DNA of 64,000 nucleotides from Nematostella vectensis (Eukaryota; Cnidaria; Anthozoa; Actiniaria; Edwardsiidae): contig NC_064042.1 of NCBI RefSeq assembly GCF_932526225.1, positions 62,001 through 126,000 on the forward strand, given 5' to 3'. Shown here one piece after another: positions 12,532 to 21,796 of the stretch. Each line of letters starts with the position of its first letter. Position 1 is the stretch's first letter. The translations under genes and the position numbers were made by a program. The notes under the pieces are model-generated. The model worked only from the letters and a program-made list of their open reading frames with translations, did not search any database and had not been told where the DNA came from.

Positions 12532-13481
12532 CTGCTTTGCATTCGACGAACCAAGAACGCGGCTACGGCTTGAATGAGCAGCCACGCATTTCCGCCAAGG
12601 AATTTCAAAGCTTCCCCTGCAGCCTTAAACACGAAGTTCGCGATGCTGCCTACTAGCCCGGGGAGAAGTTCGCCCAGCTTTTTACCGATGGCCTTAAGCC
12701 CGTTACCGACCCCTCTGGCCACGGAGGAGAGCGACTTGCCGAGCGACGTCACAATGGCCGCGATCGTCGTCGCTACGGCCAACCCGATAGCGGTGACGGT
12801 AAAGCCGTACTTTTTGAAGATGGCTTTGATGCGCTCTCTTAGCGGCTTTTGGTTCTCGAGCTCTCGGTTTTCGCGTTCTAGTTCGTCAATCTCGGATAGC
12901 CTCTCCTCGTTGCGCTCACGGGCCCCTTTAGCGGCGACTCTCTGACGTGTTAGGGTAGTCGATGGTCTCCCTGTCTGCGGCTACCACCCCTTGCAGCTCT
13001 TGGACTCGTTCTGTGTTCTCCTGGATGACCGCGTCTATCTCTGCCACGGACCCCATCGCCAGCTTGAAGCCTTTCAGTTTTGCAACGTCCTGTCGAACGC
13101 CCGCGTCCTCGTTGAACAGCTGTCTTGGTTTAGTCCAACCTCCTTTGCCGAGGTAAGCTGTATTAGCGTCTTTCCCCTCCGGTCTGACTGGAACCGTAGC
13201 ATATTCTCGTTAAGGTTTGGGTATTCCTCCCTGAGGAACTGGAGACCGAGTCTTGTCGCTGCACCCTCTGTGTTGAACGAGGTTTCAGCGCTTGCCGTTC
13301 CGGCGGTTCGCGAAGCCATGCTATGCGCAGCATGCATACGCGATGACGTGCTCGTCATTGGGATCGACTCCCCGTCGTCGGGGTCGAACGGGATAAGGGG
13401 CGTCGTCTCATCGTCCCCCGCCCCGCGATCGGCGGACGCGCCCGGCAAGGTATCGTCAATGTTAACGTCAACATCACCCAT
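12516..13481 (-). pseudogene. Coiled-coil plus C-terminal hydrophobic protein, two frameshifts
   Basis: Three successive minus-strand frames form one gene. An N-terminal acidic Ser/Thr-rich part starts at the ATG at 13481. A coiled-coil middle is rich in Glu/Gln/Arg. The C-terminal part has basic helices (REL, ERIKAIFKKYG) followed by alternating Gly-rich hydrophobic segments and a final transmembrane-like stretch (NAWLLIQAVAAFLV) ending at 12516. The frame changes fall near 13185-13200 and near 12960-12970. The C-terminal hydrophobic piece could be mistaken for a separate 88-residue gene, but the coiled coil reads into it without a stop. It diverges from the capsid-type gene at 13580. The family is not recognised; a membrane-associated minor virion protein is possible. 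Confidence 0.65.
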
Positions 13482-13579
13482 GATGCGCGCGCATAACCCG
13501 TCCTATGCTATGTTAGACATGTCTAACAGTCCGCACCATAGCCACGCGACTTCGTACTTAATGTGCATACGCGTATACG
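13482..13579. promoter_or_regulatory. Divergent intergenic region with perfect palindromes
   Basis: This 98-bp gap separates two divergently transcribed element genes. It holds an 18-bp perfect palindrome, TGTTAGACATGTCTAACA (13511-13528). Directly before the ATG at 13580 is GCATACGCGTATACG (13565-13579), a motif that recurs before the genes at 15951 and 16516. A bidirectional promoter or operator is the inference. Confidence 0.5.
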
Positions 13580-14536
13580 ATGTCAGTCAGCGATAAACTC
13601 GACCCCCAGCGAACACCCAGAATCCCTCTGGGGTTGAAAGCCGAGAGAACTGTTCACCGGGTCACTCTCAACCCGTCGACGGCCTCCCCAGAGGAGACGC
13701 TATATGTGGCGGTCCCAAAGCTATCGGAAGGCGTCACGCTCGTGCCTGGCTCCTTGATGGTCGGTCTCGAACTCTCCGTCTCAGGCCATGCGAATAATAC
13801 CGTCGTGAACAACGTCGGCCGAAATCTCGTGAGCCGCCTGAAAATCACGTTTGCAGGAGAAACGCTCCAGGACACCAACCGCTACGACGTCTTCAAGACG
13901 TATGAGGAGCTTTACCTGTCCAAGGTCGAGAGAGAGGACCGCCTGGAGCAGGGCATACAGTCAGAAAACATGCGCAAGCTTCGCTCCAAGGCTGGCGATA
14001 AGGCGACCAGTAACGCCAAGGAGAACGCTCTAAGCGCCACCCACGGGGCGAGGTACACCATCCCGCTAGACCATTCTCTGCTGACGGACCACGGCGTGCT
14101 ATACCCAAGGGCGCTCTCCGAGGCGCTGCTCTTCGACATCACGTTCGCATCGGCTGACCAGGTAGTAGTCGGAACCGATGCCACCAAATTATCCTATGGC
14201 ATCAAAAATCTAGAGCTGGAGTACGAAAGCCTGAGGGACGACAACCTCGCCCGGTCTGCCGCCGCCGCCGCCTACCACAACGGCACAACGTTCTTCTACG
14301 AGCAAGTGAACCTTCACAAGACCTTCGTGATTAGCAAAGGGACGGACAGCATAATCAACGAGAGTGTCAACCTGCCGCGAAGGTCTATGAGTGGTCTGCT
14401 GCTCCTCTTCGTGGAGCCATACACGGCAGGGACTCGCGATTTTGAGAAGTTCGTGTACCCCGACATCAAGAGCGTTCGCGTTACAATCGACGGCACGCCA
14501 AACAAAGTCTTACGAGGCGATACGAGACCGCTATAG
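13580..14536 (+). CDS. Probable major capsid-type (jelly-roll) protein, C-terminally truncated
   Basis: 318 residues from the ATG at 13580. The sequence is dominated by alternating beta-strand-like segments. Between them lie short helical stretches such as DVFKTYEELYLSKVEREDR, an HSLLTDHGVLYP loop, and late strands near SGLLLLFVEPY. That layout, the high expression-type position at the centre of the element and the need for a capsid gene in Polinton-like viruses suggest a double jelly-roll major capsid protein. I did not verify the fold. Family capsids are usually longer (roughly 400-650 residues). The frame ends abruptly at 14536 where a different coding sequence begins, so the C-terminus appears deleted. 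Confidence 0.5.
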   Translation: MSVSDKLDPQRTPRIPLGLKAERTVHRVTLNPSTASPEETLYVAVPKLSEGVTLVPGSLMVGLELSVSGHANNTVVNNVGRNLVSRLKITFAGETLQDTNRYDVFKTYEELYLSKVEREDRLEQGIQSENMRKLRSKAGDKATSNAKENALSATHGARYTIPLDHSLLTDHGVLYPRALSEALLFDITFASADQVVVGTDATKLSYGIKNLELEYESLRDDNLARSAAAAAYHNGTTFFYEQVNLHKTFVISKGTDSIINESVNLPRRSMSGLLLLFVEPYTAGTRDFEKFVYPDIKSVRVTIDGTPNKVLRGDTRPL

Positions 14537-14853
14537 CCAGCCGGACTACAGACGCCCTGACAGACAGCTTTCTGAAGCTTACGACCAAGCTAGTAGGCAT
14601 GGCGCTGCCGATAGACAGTTTGGTCGATCTTCACAATGACCTAGTGTCCGACTACATCATCAACAACGAGCTCGGCACATTGTGCGGAAGCCTGTCTCTA
14701 CGCTACGGCCATTTGATGGCTTTAGCCGCCGGGGTGTTACACATAGCGCGTCATGTGGACTGCCGTGCCGACACCGGAACAGCAAGCGCTGACGCGCGGA
14801 GCCAACACGAGGTAGCAGCCGCGGACAGTGTCGAGCCCGCCATTCCAGAGTAA
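14537..14853 (+). pseudogene. Fragment of a small element gene lacking its N-terminus
   Basis: A new frame, open from about 14500 and readable from the ATG at 14599, gives residues such as LVDLHNDLVSDYIINNE and ends at 14853 with a polar tail. It reads through the end of the capsid frame with no start context of its own. The simplest reading is that an internal deletion joined the 3' part of the capsid gene to the middle of the next gene near 14525-14540. A frameshift within one gene is the alternative, but the composition changes sharply there. Function unknown; no domain recognised. Confidence 0.45.
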
Positions 14854-14946
14854 ACGCTCATTTGAAAGCTCGCCTCTTCTCCTACCACTTGGTGCCAAGT
14901 ACTTGGTTCCAAGTAGTTGACACCGCGTGTTCGCACGTCGACGCAG

Positions 14947-15595
14947 ATGGAGGAACCTCAAGGAAGTACTAGTGCCCAGCCTGACGAACAACTTGCTCAA
15001 GAACTTGCCCAAGAACCTGGCAAACGGCATCAAGAACCTGCACGTACGCCTGTGGCTGCCGGGCCGGCGCGAATCACGAGCCCCGAACCGCCCGCGACCC
15101 GACCTCACCCTGGACGAGTCGAAGCCGGAAGGCGCTTGGCAAAGTGGAACCGAATCAACAGAGCGAAGAAAGAGTCGCTTCGTGTCGCCGCTGCGCAGCA
15201 GCTGCCGGTGGCCCCGGGGCCGAAAGAGCCGCAGCCGGGACGGCGCTTGCCCGCCGACGATGCCGCCTCCGGAACGGCAAGCGCTGGCATGCCTTCCGCA
15301 CACACACCTGCCCCGGAGATCAACTCTGCCTGGTCGGCCAGCTCGGTCATCGGGCTCGCTGGTCTTCTAGTGTCATTGATCGGCCTCTACACACGTAGGC
15401 GGGAGCTAGCTGCCGCGTTCACGCGCACACTAGCTGGTGGCCCCCGGGGCCGAGCGAGCTACCGATCCGCACGCAGCGGCCGACAGCGGGACTCCGCCCG
15501 CAAGGCCGCCGCTGGCGGCCGCACAGCAGACCAAGGAGCGCGCTCCGGCGACAGCGCTTCGCGCTCCCGGGTCTCGGCTGTTATCCATGGAGTAA
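14947..15595 (+). pseudogene. Proline/alanine-rich protein with one membrane segment, probable frameshift
   Basis: The ATG at 14947 opens an acidic Gln/Glu/Pro/Ala-rich N-terminus. A basic stretch (GRRLAKWNRINRAKKESLR) follows, then a transmembrane-like segment (SSVIGLAGLLVSLIGLY) with a basic flank. After about 15430 the original frame becomes arginine-rich and atypical. Another frame stays protein-like and ends at a stop at 15593-15595, just before the next gene, so a frameshift near 15430 is likely. The single membrane anchor with a long disordered domain resembles small accessory virion proteins, but I recognise no family. Confidence 0.45.
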
Positions 15596-15635
15596 GCAGA
15601 CATTTAGACACGAGGGCCCCACCCATATCCGCACG

Positions 15636-15860
15636 ATGTCGACGACGCAGCAGAGCAAGATTACAAAGACCATCACCGACGCCGCAGTCATAACCGGCCC
15701 CATCGCCGGTATTGGCTGGGTTGGGCGCAAGGTCTTACGCGAGGACTTCACCAAAGATCCCTCCGCGAACGCCATGAACTACGCAAAAATGACTGCCGCC
15801 GTCGCAGGTGCTGTCGCTTTGAAGGGTTACCTTGAGGACCAGAAGATCCTGTCCATGTAG
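15636..15860 (+). CDS. Small hydrophobic protein of the Polinton-like element
   Basis: 74 residues, intact. Two moderately hydrophobic Gly/Ala-rich segments (AAVITGPIAGIGWVG and AAVAGAVALKGYL) flank a charged middle. It is the first of three co-oriented genes (15636, 15951, 16516), with short gaps suggesting coordinated transcription. Function unknown; a small membrane or structural component is possible. Confidence 0.6.
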   Translation: MSTTQQSKITKTITDAAVITGPIAGIGWVGRKVLREDFTKDPSANAMNYAKMTAAVAGAVALKGYLEDQKILSM

Positions 15861-15889
15861 TGTACTGTGGTACATGTGGGCCGTGTGTT

Positions 15890-15950
15890 AGACTCGTGCG
15901 CGCCTTGCGCATGCGTATACGCATACACAGCGCGTGTGATTCGCATAGAC
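15890..15950 (+). promoter_or_regulatory. GTATAC-type palindromic motif upstream of 15951
   Basis: ATGCGTATACGCAT (15911-15924) is a perfect 14-bp palindrome 27 bp before the start codon. It shares the GCGTATAC core with the motifs before 13580 and 16516, which suggests a common promoter or binding site for the rightward genes. Confidence 0.4.
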
Positions 15951-16364
15951 ATGGCCTCTATCGCGATTTTGGTTGGCGGCGTCGTCCTAAACGCGACTGC
16001 ATTCGTTGGTGGCAACTACCTCGCAAAATTCCTGTCGAACGATGAGAGCCCCGCCTTAGCCGAGAAGGAGAGGCACGACAAGGCCCTGGAGAAATACCAA
16101 CAAGACTATGGACGCTACCAACAGCGGCGACAAAAAATCCTCGATTGGCAAGCTCAAAGTCGCGAGAGAGGGTCCCTCGCAAAGCAGAACTTCACCGACA
16201 CCGACTACGCGCTCAAACTCTACAACCAGACCTCCCTGGAGTCGATGCGGGCCCCCGAGCTGTCCGACTACTACGTCCCCAGCAAAACGCAGAAGAACGC
16301 CGAGTTTGCGTACATAGGCGCCGGCGCTCTCGCCATCGGCTACGCAGCTAGCGCTTTGCTGTGA
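15951..16364 (+). CDS. Helical protein with terminal membrane segments
   Basis: 137 residues from the ATG at 15951. The upstream in-frame extension to 15867 spans the palindromic motif region and is not protein-like. The N-terminus is hydrophobic (ASIAILVGGVVLNATAFVGG), the middle is a charged Tyr/Gln-rich helix, and the C-terminus ends in a second hydrophobic stretch (YIGAGALAIGYAASALL). The upstream region carries ATGCGTATACGCAT, a 14-bp palindrome at 15911-15924. Function unknown. Confidence 0.6.
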   Translation: MASIAILVGGVVLNATAFVGGNYLAKFLSNDESPALAEKERHDKALEKYQQDYGRYQQRRQKILDWQAQSRERGSLAKQNFTDTDYALKLYNQTSLESMRAPELSDYYVPSKTQKNAEFAYIGAGALAIGYAASALL

Positions 16365-16377
16365 TGCAGCTGCCGTC

Positions 16378-16460
16378 GAAACGCGTATACGTACGTATGC
16401 GCCTAGGCGGCCTTTTTCCATGCTGCGCGTATACGTGTACGTATGCGTACGCCGAAGGCT
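16378..16460 (+). promoter_or_regulatory. Double GTATAC motif upstream of the integrase gene
   Basis: Two near-palindromic clusters, around 16382-16402 and 16426-16450 (GCGTATACGTACGTATGCGC and GCGTATACGTGTACGTATGC), occupy the gap between 16364 and the integrase ATG at 16516. The core matches the motifs before 13580 and 15951. Confidence 0.4.
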
Positions 16461-16515
16461 AAGCAGACGGCATCCGCCTGTTGGAGACTGATTCCCCCGT
16501 CGCGATACGCACGTA

Positions 16516-17494
16516 ATGGCACGCCGGAACGGCAAGCGCATGTCCGACGAAGAGCTTGATGCGTTCCTTCGTCCTATATACTACGCCAGAGGTGGTTTCC
16601 AGGGAGTGACCGCCCTGCATGCCAAACTTCCCAAGGGCTCAGCCTCCATAGATCGAGCGCGCAGGTGGGTTAGCTCGCAGCCTGTCGGGGGCTACACACA
16701 GACGCCCCCTCCTCCGACTACCTACGCCCACTTCTCGGAGCAGATACCAAACCGTATCCACCAGTCGGACCTGCTATTCTTACCAACCGACCGCGGGTAC
16801 AAGTATGCCCTGACTGTCGTTGACGTTGCTTCACGATATAAAGCCGCCCGCCCACTGAGGACTAAGAGCGCGGCCGTCGTCTCCCGCGAACTCGCTGGCA
16901 TCTACGAAGAGGGACCTCTCACATGGCCTAAAGTCCTCATGGTTGATGACGGCACGGAGTTCAAGGGTGCTACCACGAAGCTCCTAACAGACCACGGGGT
17001 GGAGGTCCGACGGGCTGAGCCTGGGCACCACAGGAGCCAAGCTTTCGCCGAGTCTTTCCATCGCTGGCTGGCACAGCGCCTATTTCGTGCGCAGTACTCG
17101 AAGGAGCTTGCGTCCGGCAAGACAAACCGCGAGTGGGTTACTGCTCTGCCAATCGTCATCTCGGACATGAACGCAACGAAGATTCGCATGACTGGCCTTG
17201 CGCCTGAGGACGCCATAAAGCTGAGGCGCGTGCCTCAGCTTTATGCCTTAAGATGAAAAGCCCCCCTTAGAGGTCCCCTTGGAGGTCGGGACGGAGGTGT
17301 ACATCGCCGTAAACGAGGAAGACCTTCAGGACAAGGGCCGACGGCGAGCGACGGACCCGTGGTGGACAAGCAAGGCGTACCCAATACTAAAGATGGTCAT
17401 GGAGCCCGGACAGCCAGTGTTGTATTACACGGCGTACTCTAAGCACGGCTTCACGCGATCGCAGTTGCGTAGCGCCACGCTAGCGCCACCCTAG
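16516..17494 (+). pseudogene. RVE-family (retroviral-type) integrase, frameshifted near its C-terminus
   Basis: The first 246 residues from the ATG at 16516 contain an N-terminal helical region with WVSSQPVGGYTQ before the catalytic core. Acidic residues of the RNase H-like fold are visible: the first Asp in HQSDLLF (residue ~85), the second in VDDGTEFKG (~145), and the Glu in AFAESFHRW (~179). This frame stops at 17256. The C-terminal SH3/chromo-like part (GRRRATDPWWTSKAYPI, then PVLYYTAYS) continues in another frame to 17494. The break coincides with a 14-bp inverted repeat. Known Polinton integrases catalyse insertion with 6-bp target duplication, as seen here. The gene ends 5 bp from the convergent replication gene. 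Confidence 0.88.
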
Positions 17495-17499
17495 CGTGA

Positions 17500-20400
17500 T
17501 CAGCGCTTGTGCCTTCTATTGCAGCTGAAGCACGTGAGTCTGACATTCCACTTGTAGTGACCCTGACTGTCGTCCCGCCGGTCGATACTGAAGCATTGGG
17601 GATGACTCTTTGTGTACCCCTGAAGCAGAAGCTGAGTGCCACAGAGCGTGCACTTCTTTTCCGCCTCAGCAATCATGCCGAGTACGTGGTCTACCGTCAG
17701 AACGTGGTGCGGCCCCGTGTACTTCGTGCGACCCTTTTGCCTATCGTCTATAGCGTATCGCTTGATTCGCGCTATAATGAGCTCTTCACTGGGCGTAGCC
17801 TGCAGTCCTGTGGGAACCAAGGCACCGGGGGTGTCATCGGGGGGGATCACGCGGACTATCTGGTCGGCGATCCGCACGCGGGAGATGCCGGTGTACACAG
17901 CATTCGTGATCCAGCCCTCTAAGCTGTGGTCTATGATAAACAGACGTCTTGGGTTCTGGATGGTCTTGCCCTGCACCCGGTGGACTGTCCCCCAGCCCGC
18001 GTATTTTCACTCGAGGGAAAGCCCGTTAAGGACCACGCCGAGAGGGACCTCGACTACCGTGCCTTTGTACGCGTCGACCTTCTCGCCCCTTTTGCCTGGC
18101 ACGGGCACCGGCCGTCCTTGCTTGCGATAACGATGCGCGACGCTAGGATCGGGGTCAAAGCGGATGGTTGCTGGCAGTCGGGGGTAGTTTTTCCTGTGAT
18201 TATCTACCAATCGCTGCTGGACAAGGACCCCCATCTTGTTGGTCGAGCACACCCACATATCGCTTGGGTGGGCCTGCTCGATCGCCGCGTCGAACGCCAC
18301 ACCATCCCACTCCTCTCGAAACACCTCAAGCTGTTGGGAGTCTGGCTGACACCAAATCCGGCCCTTTATGTCGTGGAGCCTGGAGGAGGGGGCGGCAGAG
18401 CCGCAGTCGCATGTACTGTACGGCTTTCCGCAGTCTTCACACAGGCAGCGGTAGTCGGACTCGAACCAGCGGATGTTCCCTTGTGCCCACTCCTTGAGCA
18501 TATCGTGAGGCCCCTCCTAATCTCCCCAGGGCGGGACCTGCCCATAGTCGCCACAACACACTACCTGACACGGCCGCGTGGCGAGATACCCTAGGATGGC
18601 GCGTAGCACTTTAGTCTGCACCTTACAGCACTCGTCAATGAATACTTCTGCAAGACGCTCGAGTTTGTGCCCCAGCTCGGAAGGTCTCCACTCCTCTATC
18701 GGCTTCTCCGCTGGTATGCAGAGGTAGTGGTGGTAGGTTTGAGCCTTCACCGCGAGGCGCGGGTTGTTGCGATGGTCGTGGGCGAGGTCGTTCTCGGGGG
18801 TGAGCACCACAGCGTTACGGCCACGGAACATGCTCACCGCCCACTCGGTCTTCCCCGATCCTCCCTGGCCGGCTGGATACATCCTCGCAGAGGTTGCGGC
18901 CACCAGATCGCACGGCAGACTCGGCGCAGTGCTTGGCTCCCTAGCCAAGCACCCCGACCTCTTCGGACCCCAAGCCGCCTCGGGCCGCCACTCGTACCCA
19001 GGCCTCTTGTGGCGCCACTCTCCATACCTCGGATTTCGCTCCACGAGCCTCACACCACTGGGCACCGCCTTTGCGAATATGGCATCTGTGCACACTCGGA
19101 GGACTTCTTCGCGAGGGATCCGCCTCAACATGCGTCGCAACGCTATGTTTGTGTACGCCAAGACGAAGGCCCTGATACCATTGTGAGCGCCGGACTCCGT
19201 CTTTGTATTGGATCAGATGAGCCCCGTCGGCATGCTCGAAGTTAAGTAAGTGGTCGGTGCCCGCAAGGAGGTTTGTCAGATACGCGGCTTCCTCACGGTC
19301 GCGGACTACGATCGAGGACTCGTCGCCATGGCGAGCGCACTTGCCTACGAAACGGACAGCGAGATCTCGACCCTGCGAGTCTTCGCCGCCGGGGCCGGAG
19401 TGGGGGAACTTGATGGAGTCCTTTTTTCCGACGCTATACAACACCTCCCTCGCCGCGGCCATGGCGAGGTCATCCGAGTCTAGCAGGTCCTTGAGCTCTG
19501 GCGTGGTGATCCAGCCCTCGTTTTGTTCCAAGTGCTGCCCTACCCTCCCGGAAGTGTAGGGGTGGCAGGCCTCAGAGAACCCCCACTCTGTCAACTGAAT
19601 GGCCCCGGTCAGTTGAAGAACCTCGCTCAATGGCCGTCCCGCAACATCCGCGATACGATACACGTTCGTAGGGAAGCCGTATTTCCGTACCAGATCAATG
19701 GCGTCCGAGGCGCCGCCGAAGACACTGTCCTCGCATCCTAGGTACGCCGCACGCATGTCGATGTGAGCATGAGGCTGCGCCCCTAAGTTTTCCCTGCTAT
19801 TCCACACTTTGGACTCAACCTGCGCCGCTCGCCAGACGTCCCTGTATTTAAGAGGCGTTGCCCTGATGTTTTCTCTTTGGGTCCACTTCTTGAAGCGATA
19901 CCCTATTGCGCCGCCCATCGAGTGCGTAGCTTCGATGTACTCTTGGTAGGCTGGGTGATCATCAGGGAGCCACTGAGGATCATGTCCAGTCTCGTCTGTA
20001 AACGCGCTGTCGATAGCCCATCCGTCTTGTCCCGATCGGTACAGTTTGCCTTCGTGCGTGACTATAACGCGCCCACACAGCCAGACCCTCGTGCTTCTGG
20101 GGATCGCCCTGTTTATGAAGCGGATGAGCACCTCCCCCACCTTCGCCTCGCGTTTTTGCGGCGGCACTGGTAGCGCGTGGCGCTGCCTCTCCCTGACATA
20201 ACGAACGAAGCTCCCTCTCAGCCTCGAAGTCTAGGCCGTGGACGCTCGCGATCGCAGGTGGTTCAGTCGGAAGCTCCGCCCAGGCGTGGTTATTGTGGCA
20301 AGGGGTGGTGATCCTCGTCTTAGTCCCGTACTTCCCCGAGTCCCACAGGACGTTACCCAGGGCGTCCACGGCTACTAACTTTACCTCGAGCTTCCTTTCC

Positions 20401-21313
20401 ATCTCAAAGAGGTCTTCTTTGGTGCACCCCGTGGTGGCCAGCTTCTTGTCAAATCGCTCGAGGATCTTGCCTCGTGTCTTGGTTAGACCAAGGGAGCGCG
20501 AGGTGCCGCGATTCCTCAAGAAGTCGGCAACATAGCTCACAACACAGTTAACGAAGGCGTCACCCCCTCTCGCACAAACATTGGCCCAGGCTCACCATTT
20601 TGCTCAGGTAAAGGGCGAAGCTCGTATCTCACGTAGACGAGGTACTCTCGCCCCTTCTCCCAAATACCCGTATCGATGCCTTCTAAGGCGCCGACTGCGA
20701 TTTGGCCCCACCTTTTGACTAACAACCCACCGATCTTGTGCTCCGAGCGCCCTTCCTCCTCTGTGATTGGCGCCAATGGCTCTGCGGGGGCCTTACCAAC
20801 GACCGTGAAGAGTCTGTAACGCCGGTCGGGGTATACCATCTCGAGCACCAGTGGAAGCACTGCGTTCGCCCGCAGAGACTCTCGCTCGTGCGAGACCTAC
20901 CACACCGAGCCGTCGTCATTAATATCAGGCTCCCGCACAACCGGCTTTAGAGCAATCACACCTGTCCCGCCAAGATCTCGCATCTCCCGGTAAACACTGG
21001 CGCTTATGTCTCGGCCCCGTAGAGTGGCATCCACGCTTGGGAACCGAAGATGGGCGCCGCCGACGAAGAGAGAGTAGTACGTCTCGGGGTCTAAGCTCTC
21101 CGGGCCCTACTGCCGCCGTCCCGGCAGCAGAGGGTCGAACTCGCGCCAGACCTCCTCCGTCCACACCTTCTCCGGTACGAGCGGCTTAAGCAGCCTGTGT
21201 TTGACATCGTCGGGGATGTCCTCGTCCAGTATGTTTTGGACCAGCCCTGCCAGTACGGCGGGCGCCTCTTTGTCACGCATGCTATCGAGAATCTCCTCTA
21301 TATAAGCGTCCAT
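17500..21313 (-). pseudogene. Giant replication gene: possible polymerase-like region, SF1 helicase and HNH domain; multiply broken
   Basis: One minus-strand gene of about 1,270 codons, with the start best placed at the ATG at 21313. The N-terminal third has no recognised domain; it includes the segments EMERKLEVKLVAVDALG and CHNNHAW. A region at 19980-19100 has HIDMRAAYLG and later VLRVCTDAIF, reminiscent of palm motifs A and C of family B polymerases, though degenerate and without an obvious motif B. Next is an SF1 helicase: Walker A GQGGSGKTEW, Walker B FIDECCKV, motif III CCGDYGQVPP, and a late motif NAVYTGISRVR. The C-terminus is a zinc-type HNH module (CTLCGTQ, IDRRDD, CFSCNRRH). In-frame stops lie near 21107, 20898, 18517 and 18007, and frameshifts near 20540, 20220 and 19180. 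Helicase and HNH calls are firm; the polymerase call is tentative. Confidence 0.75.
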
Positions 21314-21450
21314 TTTTGGGTATACCCTGTGCCACCCAATCTCCAACTGCCCGTATCACAACCGGCGGGATGAGTGCCCGGGTATGACCCGCGCCACCCA
21401 ATCTCTAACTGGGAGTTCGGGTATGCCCCGTGCCACCCAGTCTCTAATTG
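21314..21450. repeat. Three short direct repeats upstream of the replication gene
   Basis: A core like GCCACCCAATCTCTAACTG preceded by GGGTAT occurs near 21321-21352, 21379-21412 and 21420-21450, at about 45-60 bp spacing. It sits in the leader between two minus-strand element genes and may be a promoter or protein-binding array. Confidence 0.5.
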
Positions 21451-21788
21451 ACCGCACCGCGGGCCGCGATGTCAGACAGGACGATCGCGAACCGCTTCCG
21501 AGCGCGCCTCTCGACGCCACGCATCCACTGCCCTACACGATTCGCTCCGCAGGGGCGGCACAACCGCGTCTCCGACCGAGTCCCTACGCCGCAGATCCTG
21601 CACGGCACGGCGAGGGGGATGCCCATACGGAGCCTTTGGAGGTGCAACTTGCAGTAGGTGTCCATGCACCTTCGGCCGCACGTGTTTGCGTGGCCGGCCT
21701 TCAGCCAACCGCAGTAATCCCTTCCGTACCTAATCCTTCGAACGCTCGGTATACCACAGGACATACGAATGTCTAATTGCAAACCCAA
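21444..21788 (-). CDS. Cysteine-rich, probable zinc-binding protein of the Polinton-like element
   Basis: 114 residues; the stop falls at 21444 and the outermost start at 21788 (an internal Met at about 21764 is also possible). Three Cys/His clusters are visible: DYCGW plus HANTCGRRC, then YCKLH, then PCRICGVG and LCRPCG. This spacing is compatible with two or three zinc knuckles. It is the right-most gene, next to the TIR, in the same direction as the replication gene. A DNA-binding regulator is possible; the family is not recognised. Confidence 0.55.
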   Translation of the reverse strand: MGLQLDIRMSCGIPSVRRIRYGRDYCGWLKAGHANTCGRRCMDTYCKLHLQRLRMGIPLAVPCRICGVGTRSETRLCRPCGANRVGQWMRGVERRARKRFAIVLSDIAARGAVN

Positions 21789-21796
21789 CGCTTAAT

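Noticed and set aside
11968-12585. 205-residue minus-strand frame opposite the structural gene
   Set aside because: A GC-rich shadow of the plus-strand gene, arginine/histidine-rich with no domain.
12516-12782. Independent 88-residue hydrophobic gene
   Set aside because: The upstream coiled coil reads into it in the same frame, so it is the C-terminus of the gene at 12516-13481.
14737-15303. 188-residue minus-strand frame opposite 14947-15595
   Set aside because: Arginine- and serine-rich antisense shadow of a GC-rich region.
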